From Xanthobacteraceae bacterium 501b (GTDB taxonomy: Bacteria; Pseudomonadota; Alphaproteobacteria; Rhizobiales; Xanthobacteraceae), in assembly GCA_000378025.1 (NCBI GenBank), contig KB899087.1, positions 4,982,001 through 5,046,000 of the forward strand: a stretch of 64,000 nt of DNA. Reading direction: 5' to 3'. The translations under genes were made by a program, and so were the position numbers. Below, piece after piece: positions 58,258-64,000 of the stretch. Each line of letters opens with the position of its first letter. The first letter of the stretch is position 1. The notes beneath the pieces are model-generated. The model was not told the DNA's origin, ran no database searches, and saw nothing but the letters and a program-made list of their open reading frames with translations.

Positions 58258-58275
58258 AATGACTTGCAAGTCATT
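58258..58275. promoter_or_regulatory. 18-bp perfect palindrome upstream of CDF gene
   Basis: AATGACTTGCAAGTCATT is its own reverse complement. Its AATGA...TCATT arms resemble Fur-superfamily boxes, and it lies in the promoter region of the metal exporter, suggesting metal-dependent control. Confidence 0.65.
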
Positions 58276-58311
58276 CGCAGAAGCGTTTGCAGTGCTTCGC
58301 GCCGACGCGGC

Positions 58312-59220
58312 TCAGGCGTTGGCGTGGCGGGGCAGCAGCGCGCCGCGATGGCGGATGACGCGGCCCGCCAGATGGTGCCCGGCCTGCGCCGCCGCTGCCG
58401 GCACGTCGCCGCCAAGGCGGGCGGCGAGATAGGCGGCGTTGAAGCTGTCGCCCGCCGCTGTGGTGTCGACGGGCTCCACCGGCTGGGGAATCGGCACGAG
58501 CTGCGCGGTGCCGCCGCTGACCACCAGCGCACCCTCGGCGCCGTTCTTCACCACGATTTCCTGCACGCCGAAGGTGGCGAGGCGCTCGGCGGTGGCGGTG
58601 GGGGAGCCGTCGCCCCAGAGCGTTGCCTCATCCTCGAAGGTCGGCAGGGCGATGGAGGTGCGCTTGAGCGCTTCGGCATAGACCGCACGCGCCCTTGCTA
58701 CGTCGCCGCGCCAGTTGCGCGGGCGGAAATTGCCGTCGAAGACGATGCGGGTGCCGCGCTCGCGGGCGAATTCCAGCGTCGCCAGCAGCCGCCCGAGCCC
58801 GGCATTGGAATAGAGCGAGAGGGTGATGCCGGAGAGATAGATGAGGTCGGCCTCGATCAGCGCCTCGCACACCACTTCCCAGCCCGGCAGCTCGAACAGC
58901 TCGCGCGCCGGGGCGGTGTCGCGCCAATAGGTGAAGCTGCGCTCGCCCTGCGCGTCGGTGTCGATGAGATAGAGCCCGGCGGTCCTGCCCGGCACGCGCG
59001 CCATCAGCCTTGTGTCGAGGCCCTCGCCCTGGGCGGAGGCGCGGATGGCGTCGGAATAGGGGTCGTCGCCGAGCGCGGTGGCATAGGCGGTCTCGACGCC
59101 GGCGCGGGCGAGATAGACGGCGGTGTTGAAGGTGTCGCCACCGACCGACTGGCCGAAGCGCCCATCGGCGCCGCGTGCCAGCTCGACCATGACTTCGCCG
59201 ATCGAAATTACCCGGGCCAT
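58312..59220 (-). CDS. kdgK: PfkB-family sugar kinase, 2-dehydro-3-deoxygluconokinase-like
   Basis: The protein is 302 aa. Signatures are GEVMVELA, FGQSVGGDTFNTAVYLARAG, TALGDDPYSD, GLYLIDTDAQGERSFTYWRDTAPAREL and the C-terminal DTTAAGDSFNAAYLAARLGG anion-hole motif, matching KdgK rather than ribokinase. It would phosphorylate KDG to KDPG, the substrate of the Eda at 22112. It is 110 bp downstream of the SDR gene. Confidence 0.85.
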   Translation of the reverse strand: MARVISIGEVMVELARGADGRFGQSVGGDTFNTAVYLARAGVETAYATALGDDPYSDAIRASAQGEGLDTRLMARVPGRTAGLYLIDTDAQGERSFTYWRDTAPARELFELPGWEVVCEALIEADLIYLSGITLSLYSNAGLGRLLATLEFARERGTRIVFDGNFRPRNWRGDVARARAVYAEALKRTSIALPTFEDEATLWGDGSPTATAERLATFGVQEIVVKNGAEGALVVSGGTAQLVPIPQPVEPVDTTAAGDSFNAAYLAARLGGDVPAAAAQAGHHLAGRVIRHRGALLPRHANA

Positions 59221-59330
59221 GCGTCCCTCCCTATGCGCGTCGATTCGCGCGGGAGCCTCGCTTTATTCCATCAGCGAGGCAAGGTCGGGGCGGCTTCCGT
59301 CCCGCCCGGGGCGGGACGGAAGGGGCGGGC

Positions 59331-60092
59331 TCAGAACTGGACGCCGCGGGTCAGGGCGCCATCGACCACCAGATTGGTGCCATAGATGAAGCTCGCCGCC
59401 GGGCTCGCCAGGAAGACGGCGGCGTTGGCGATTTCCTGCGCCGTCGCCATGCGGCCCGTGGGGTTGAGCGCCAGCGCCTCGGCGTACAAAGCGGGGTTGC
59501 CGTCCTTGATCTGGTTCCAGATGCCGCCGTCGAAATAGGTGTTGCCCGGGGAGACGGTGTTGGCGCGGATCTTCTTCGGCGCCAGCTGGAAGGCGAGGCC
59601 CTGCGTGTAGTGGATCAGCGCCGCCTTGAACACGCCATAGGGGCCGCAGGCGAAGTCGATCTCGCGGCCGGACACCGAGGAGATGGTGACGATGGAGCCG
59701 GCGGCGCTCTGTTCGAGATAGGGCATGGCGGCGTTGACGAGACGCACCGTGCCCATGAGGTCGGTGTCGAAGCCCTTCTTCCAGTGCTCCTCCTCATGGC
59801 CGACCGCGAGCGCGCTGACATTGGCGACAACGATGTCGAGCCCGCCAAACGCGCTGGCCGCCTTCTCCACGAAGCCGGCGAGGGCGGCGCCGTCGGACAC
59901 GTCGGCCCCGACGCCGAGCGTCTTCACGCCGGCCTCCGCCAGCCGGGCAGCGGTGGCCTGCGCCTCCCCGTCATGGCGGCTGCATACGGCGACGTCGCAG
60001 CCCTCGGCCGCCAGCGTCTCGGCGATGGCGAGGCCGATGCCCTTGGTGCCACCGGTGACGACGGCGCGCAGTCCCTTGAGTCTGAGATCCAT
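59331..60092 (-). CDS. SDR-family oxidoreductase upstream of kdgK
   Basis: The protein is 253 aa starting at 60092 (MDLRLKGLRAVVTGG) with AAGGA about 10 bp upstream; the longer frame is not needed. Cofactor motif TGGTKGIGLAIA, NVSA in place of NNAG, and active site ISSVSGREIDFACGPYGVFKAALIH (Y-G-V-F-K). It may act on a sugar acid in the same pathway as the downstream KdgK-like kinase; the substrate is unknown. Confidence 0.87.
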   Translation of the reverse strand: MDLRLKGLRAVVTGGTKGIGLAIAETLAAEGCDVAVCSRHDGEAQATAARLAEAGVKTLGVGADVSDGAALAGFVEKAASAFGGLDIVVANVSALAVGHEEEHWKKGFDTDLMGTVRLVNAAMPYLEQSAAGSIVTISSVSGREIDFACGPYGVFKAALIHYTQGLAFQLAPKKIRANTVSPGNTYFDGGIWNQIKDGNPALYAEALALNPTGRMATAQEIANAAVFLASPAASFIYGTNLVVDGALTRGVQF

Positions 60093-60202
60093 GGTCGGTG
60101 ATCCTTCAGAAGTGGGGGGAGTCTCGGCCCATGATCCCAACACCGCCGCCAACGCACAAGACACCTCGCCGGATTATCCCGGTGCGGCGTGCGGTGCGGC
60201 GC

Positions 60203-60784
60203 TTACGGCGCGATCATGATGATGCGCGGCGCGGTGGCGGGCGCGGTCGGCTGCCCAGTTTCGGCTGCGCTGCCTTCGGCCGGCTCTGCCGGGGGAGGCG
60301 CCGCCGGCCAGCCGCCTTCGGGAGCGTAGCGGGCTTCGAGATCGCGGGCGCGCTGTTCGTTGAGGCCGATCAGGCAGATCATCCGTTGCGCCATGATGCC
60401 CGAGCCGCCGAGCCGCCCGCCGACGCTCTGCCGGGGGCCCTCGCTCTCGAACGGGGCGATGCTCTGGCATTCGAAATTGCGCCAATGGACGAAGCGCCCC
60501 TGCGATTCCTCGAATAATCCGATCCACCGCCGCCGCTGCGCCGGCTGCAGATCCGCCCTCGCCTCGATCGTGGTGCCGACTCCCGCGACGCTCCGCTCCA
60601 GTGCGCGCTCGCCCGCCGCCTGCAACGCGGCGAGGCAATCGAGATAGGCGCGCGGTTCGGCATGCTGGCTCCGGCACGCCGCCACGTCCGCCCGTGCCGT
60701 CGAAATAGCGGCGCCGAGAACGAGTGGCGCGGCGAGGAGGAGGCCGAGGCGGCGGGGCAGGCGCCGTCGCGAGGGATGCGTCAT
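60203..60784 (-). CDS. LprI/DUF1311-like periplasmic protein
   Basis: The protein is 193 aa starting at 60784 (MTHPSRRRLPRRLG). A Sec signal peptide (LGLLLAAPLVLGAAISTARA) precedes the DUF1311-type domain: CRSQHAEPRAYLDCLA, RRRWIGLFEESQGRFVHWRNFECQ and MICLIGLNEQRARDLEARY. Four spaced Cys residues suggest disulfides. LprI-family proteins can inhibit lysozyme. The C-terminus is a Pro/Ala-rich tail. Confidence 0.7.
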   Translation of the reverse strand: MTHPSRRRLPRRLGLLLAAPLVLGAAISTARADVAACRSQHAEPRAYLDCLAALQAAGERALERSVAGVGTTIEARADLQPAQRRRWIGLFEESQGRFVHWRNFECQSIAPFESEGPRQSVGGRLGGSGIMAQRMICLIGLNEQRARDLEARYAPEGGWPAAPPPAEPAEGSAAETGQPTAPATAPRIIMIAP

Positions 60785-60814
60785 CGGTCTCGGCCTCCGT
60801 TCGGCCCGCAGCAC

Positions 60815-62020
60815 TCAGGCGGCGGGCGCCTTGCCCAGGAAGGCGTCCATGCGCTCCAGCGCGCGGGAGATGTTGGCGGCGGAATTGGCGTAGGACAGGC
60901 GAATATAGCCCTCGCCGAACACGCCGAAATCCGGCCCGCCTATGGTGGCGACTCCCGCCTCGTCCAGCAAGGCGGTGGCCAGCTTCTTGGCGGAGGCCCA
61001 GCCGGTGCCCGATATATTGGGGAAGGCATAGAACGCGCCCTTCGGCACGGCGCAGCGCACGCCCGGCAAAGCGTTGAGGCCTTCCACCACCAGATGCCGG
61101 CGACGGTCGAACTCGGCGACCATCTGCGCCACGCAGTCCTGCGGCCCGGTGAGCGCGGCCAGCGCGCCGAACTGCGCCGGGGCGTTGACGCAGGACCAGG
61201 CATTGACCGCGAGCTTGCGTGCGGCGTCGAACAGGCCTTCCGGCCACAGCGCCCAGCCGAGCCGCCAGCCGGTCATCGCATAGGTCTTCGACCAGCCATT
61301 GAGCAGGATCAGGCGGTCGCGGATTTCCGGGTAGGCCAGCAGGGTGGTGTGCGCCTCGCCGTCGAACAGGAACTGGTCGTAGATCTCGTCGGAGAGAATG
61401 GCGACGTGCGGATGCGCCGCCAGCCCGGCAATGAGGGCGTCGATCTCGGCCTTGGGGGTGACGCCGCCGGTCGGGTTGGCGGGCGAATTGAGGATGACGA
61501 GGCGGGTGCGCTCGGTGATGAGCGAGAGCGCTTCCGCGGCGGAGAAGCCGAAGCCGTTCTCCTCGCGCACCGGCACCGGGACGGGGGTAGCGCCGGTGAA
61601 TTCGATCATCGAGCGGTAGATGGGAAAGCCGGGGTCGGGATAGAGGATTTCCGCGCCGGGCTCGCCCAGCATGAGGATGGCTGAGAACATCGTCACCTTG
61701 CCGCCGGGCACGATCATCACCCGGCCGGGGTCGATGTCGAGGCCGAAGCGGCGGTGAATGTCACCCGCCACCGCCTCGCGCAGCGGCTGGATGCCGACGG
61801 AGGGGGTGTAGCCGTGCTGGCCGTCGCGCAGCGCCTTGATGGCGGCTTCGACGATATGACCGGGCGTGGCGAAATCGGGCTGGCCAATGCCGAGATTGAT
61901 GATGTCGCGCCCCTGCGCCGAAAGCGCGGCGGCGCGTGCCAGCACGGCGAAGGCGTTCTCCTCGCCGATCCGGTCGAAGGCCGCGACAGGGTGGGGCGGC
62001 AGGCGGGTGGCAGGCGTCAT
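60815..62020 (-). CDS. Class I/II pyridoxal-phosphate aminotransferase
   Basis: The protein is 401 aa starting at 62020, the second of two adjacent ATGs, with GAGG 5 bp upstream; the 467-residue frame is not supported. Fold-type I motifs are DIINLGIGQPDFATPGHIVEAA, GYTPSVGIQPLREAVA, ILNSPANPTGG, SDEIYDQFLFDG and the PLP lysine in NGWSKTYAMTGWRLGW. It is AspC/alanine transaminase-like; the amino acid substrate is not determined by sequence. It is divergent from the double GNAT gene. Confidence 0.9.
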   Translation of the reverse strand: MTPATRLPPHPVAAFDRIGEENAFAVLARAAALSAQGRDIINLGIGQPDFATPGHIVEAAIKALRDGQHGYTPSVGIQPLREAVAGDIHRRFGLDIDPGRVMIVPGGKVTMFSAILMLGEPGAEILYPDPGFPIYRSMIEFTGATPVPVPVREENGFGFSAAEALSLITERTRLVILNSPANPTGGVTPKAEIDALIAGLAAHPHVAILSDEIYDQFLFDGEAHTTLLAYPEIRDRLILLNGWSKTYAMTGWRLGWALWPEGLFDAARKLAVNAWSCVNAPAQFGALAALTGPQDCVAQMVAEFDRRRHLVVEGLNALPGVRCAVPKGAFYAFPNISGTGWASAKKLATALLDEAGVATIGGPDFGVFGEGYIRLSYANSAANISRALERMDAFLGKAPAA

Positions 62021-62193
62021 CATGTCCTCGTCGGCGTTGTGTTGGCGTTTCCGTTGGCGCGGCGCATCAAAGCTCTTGCAGTCTTTCGCATTCGTGTCAC
62101 ACGGGAGCGGGGCGAGGTTCAAGGGGCTGCGCCGGCCGGATCGGCAAATGGCCGGTCGCGTGGCCGGTGGCGCGTGGGTTGGGTGAGACGCTG

Positions 62194-63375
62194 ATGGCTG
62201 TGCCGAACGACGAGACATCCGCGCCGCAGGCGCTGCCGCTCGGCGCCCCCGTTGACACCGCCCCGGCGCCGCGACCGTCGCGCACCCGCCTCTCCGGCCA
62301 GCATGTCGAGCTTGTGCCGTTCGATCTCGCCGCGCATGGCCCGGCGCTGTTCGCCGCCAGCCACGGGCCGGAACGCGACGCGCTGTTCGCCTATCTGCCG
62401 ACCGGCCCCTATGAGGATTATGCCGCCTTCGCCGCCTATTACGGCGCGGCGGCGGAGCGCGACGACCCGCTGATGTTCGCCATTGTCGACAAGGCGAGCG
62501 GCGTGGCGGTCGGCCATGCGACGTATCTGCGGATCGACCCGGCGAACCGCACGATCGAGGTCGGCCATATTCTCTACACGCCGGCGCTGATGCGGACCCC
62601 GGGCGGCACCGAGGCGATGTATCTCATGGCCCGGCATGTGTTCGAGACGCTGGGCTATCGTCGCTATGAGTGGAAGTGCAACGCGCTGAACGCCCCCTCG
62701 CGCCGGGCGGCAGAACGCTATGGCTTCCGCTTCGAGGGGCTTTTCCGCCACCATATGATCGTCAAGGGCCGCAACCGCGACACGGCCTGGTTCTCGATTC
62801 TTGCGGAGGAATGGCCACAGATCGCCGTGGCGATGGAGGCCTGGCTGGCGGCGGAGAATTTCGACGCGGCCGGCCGACAGAACGTGTCGCTCTCAGTGCT
62901 GAATACGCGTGCGCTTGACGTGGAAGGCCGCACGCTGCGCCGGGCCGACCTGTCCGATCTGCCGGCCGTGGAGACGCTGCAGCGCGCGGCCTATGCCCGC
63001 AACCGCATCCTGCTCGGGGTCGAGCCGGTGCCGCTGCTGTGGGATTATGCCCGGGTGTTCCGTGAGCGCGAGGTGTGGGTGCTCGACGGCAATGAGGGGG
63101 TCGTCGCCGTCGCCATCCTCCAGCCGCGCGGCGAGGACCTTCTGGCCGACAGCCTCGCCGCCTGCCCGCGGGCGCAGGGATTCGGCCATGGTAACCTGCT
63201 GCTGGCGGCGGCGGAGGCGCGGGCACGGGCGCTGGGGCGGCCCATCGTGCGGCTCTATACCGGCGAACCGCTCTCGGCCAACATCAACTGGTACCGGCGC
63301 AAGGGCTACGTCATCGAGCGGGTGGAACAGCTGCCCGACCGGAGGCTGGTTCATATGTCGAAGCCGGTGGGATAG
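62194..63375 (+). CDS. Two-domain GNAT acetyltransferase (RimJ/RimL-like plus GNAT)
   Basis: The protein is 393 aa starting at 62194 (MAVPNDETSA) after GGTGAG. The N-terminal domain (about 30-210) is RimJ/RimL-like: HVELVPFDLAAHGPALFA, TIEVGHILYTPALMRTPGGTEAMYLMARHVFETLGYRRYEWKCNALN, SRRAAERYGFRFEGLFR. The C-terminal domain (about 245-393) is a second GNAT: RRADLSDLPAVETLQRAAYA, GFGHGNLLLAAAEARARALGRP, NINWYRRKGYVIERV. It looks like a natural fusion of two acetyltransferases; substrates are unknown. Confidence 0.85.
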   Translation: MAVPNDETSAPQALPLGAPVDTAPAPRPSRTRLSGQHVELVPFDLAAHGPALFAASHGPERDALFAYLPTGPYEDYAAFAAYYGAAAERDDPLMFAIVDKASGVAVGHATYLRIDPANRTIEVGHILYTPALMRTPGGTEAMYLMARHVFETLGYRRYEWKCNALNAPSRRAAERYGFRFEGLFRHHMIVKGRNRDTAWFSILAEEWPQIAVAMEAWLAAENFDAAGRQNVSLSVLNTRALDVEGRTLRRADLSDLPAVETLQRAAYARNRILLGVEPVPLLWDYARVFREREVWVLDGNEGVVAVAILQPRGEDLLADSLAACPRAQGFGHGNLLLAAAEARARALGRPIVRLYTGEPLSANINWYRRKGYVIERVEQLPDRRLVHMSKPVG

Positions 63376-63478
63376 GGGTGGTGCGCGCCTGTTCTGCGCG
63401 CGCTTTCCTTGCGCCGGAGCGCGGATGGCTTACATTCGGCGCGGGTATTCGCCCTGAACCTGTGCTGTTGGACGTTCG

Positions 63479-64000
63479 ATGATGAGCTATGTGGAGGCGG
63501 CCGGCGCGCCGCTGCGCAAGACCGGCCATATCAAGCTGCATGGCCCCGAGGGCTTTGCCGGCATGCGCAAGGCCGGGCAACTGACGGCGCAGGCGCTCGA
63601 CCTCGTGCATGAGCTGGTGGCGCCTGGCGTGACCACCGAGGCGATCGACCGGCTGGTGTTCGACTTCGCCATGGACCATGGCGCGCTGCCGGCGACGCTG
63701 ATGTATCGCGGCTACCGCAAATCCACCTGCACCTCGATCAACCATGTCGTCTGCCACGGCATCCCGAACGACAAGCCGCTGCGCGAGGGCGACATCGTCA
63801 ATGTCGACGTGACGCTGATCGTCGACGGCTGGTATGGCGATTCGAGCCGCATGTATCCGGTGGGCGAGATTCCCCGCCGGGCCGAGCGGCTGCTTGATGT
63901 GACCTATGAATCGATGATGCGCGGCATCGCCGAGGTGATGCCGGGCCGCCATGTCGGCGATATCGGCGCGGCGATCCAGGATTTCGTCGAGCCGCTGCAC
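63479..64000 (+). CDS. map: Methionine aminopeptidase type I (3' end outside window)
   Basis: The reading frame starts with two ATGs (63479, 63482) and is open to the end of the window, giving 174 residues. Motifs are GPEGFAGMRKAGQLTAQALDLVHELVAPGVTTEAID, STCTSINHVVCHGIPNDKPLREGDIVNVDVTLIVDGWYGDSSRMY (metal-binding Asp and His residues) and GRHVGDIGAAIQDF. It removes the initiator methionine from nascent proteins. No strong ribosome site is visible upstream. Confidence 0.93.
   Translation, partial: MMSYVEAAGAPLRKTGHIKLHGPEGFAGMRKAGQLTAQALDLVHELVAPGVTTEAIDRLVFDFAMDHGALPATLMYRGYRKSTCTSINHVVCHGIPNDKPLREGDIVNVDVTLIVDGWYGDSSRMYPVGEIPRRAERLLDVTYESMMRGIAEVMPGRHVGDIGAAIQDFVEPLH

Overview
The window is a GC-rich chromosomal segment (about two-thirds G+C by eye). 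It looks like an alphaproteobacterium of the Hyphomicrobiales, in the Xanthobacteraceae/Ancylobacter/Starkeya direction. This is inferred from gene content, CtrA-type TTAA-N7-TTAA sites, an IalB-family protein and serC-serA organisation, not from any database search. I found no rRNA, tRNA, CRISPR array, insertion sequence or prophage gene.

Layout. 1-735: 3' part of a membrane-anchored hypothetical gene. 745-13864: glycine betaine/sarcosine catabolism, with gbcB and gbcA, a GbdR-like GATase/AraC regulator, serine deaminase and soxBDAG. It is interrupted by a DUF4394 gene and an ECF sigma/anti-sigma pair (3665-5929). 14126-17105: envelope genes (DUF533, outer-membrane barrel, SH3 protein, IalB-like), some next to CtrA-like boxes. 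17314-18909: a lower-GC asparagine-synthase-like gene that looks acquired. 19062-22039: serC and serA, followed by a strong terminator. 22112-29155: mixed metabolism (KDPG aldolase, SDR plus TetR with a palindromic operator, PuuE, MliC, K+ channel, GNAT, DMT exporter, VOC enzyme). 29436-34758: purA, a membrane-anchored Pro/Ala-rich protein, an unannotated 42-aa membrane ORF, and sucD/sucC.

34892-53161 is the most coherent block and reads as an oxalate/glyoxylate assimilation island. It holds two OFA-family oxalate/formate antiporters, two formyl-CoA:oxalate CoA-transferases, oxalyl-CoA decarboxylase, a PAS protein, two FadR-type GntR regulators, a PanE-family reductase with a FAH-family enzyme, and gcl-hyi-garR with a divergent IclR regulator. 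Oxalate would be imported (OxlT) and activated (Frc), then either decarboxylated (Oxc) for energy or reduced at the CoA-thioester level to glyoxylate by the PanE homologue. Glyoxylate would then pass through Gcl, Hyi and GarR to glycerate. A near-identical 17-bp inverted repeat (TGGCATACMAAATACCA) lies upstream of both the gntR-oxc-frc operon and the panE-FAH operon. Relatives of it lie upstream of the second oxlT and, surprisingly, the 42-aa ORF. This ties them into one putative regulon. Three TTCCG-N5/6-CGGAA repeats sit between gcl and iclR.

53265-64000: NUDIX and thiC under a textbook TPP riboswitch, a lytic transglycosylase, a CDF metal exporter below an 18-bp palindrome, an SDR and a KdgK-like kinase, an LprI-like protein, a class I aminotransferase, a two-domain GNAT protein, and the 5' part of methionine aminopeptidase running off the end. 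Several intergenic regions carry hairpin-rich GTCAT-CCGG...CCGG-GATGAC repeats.
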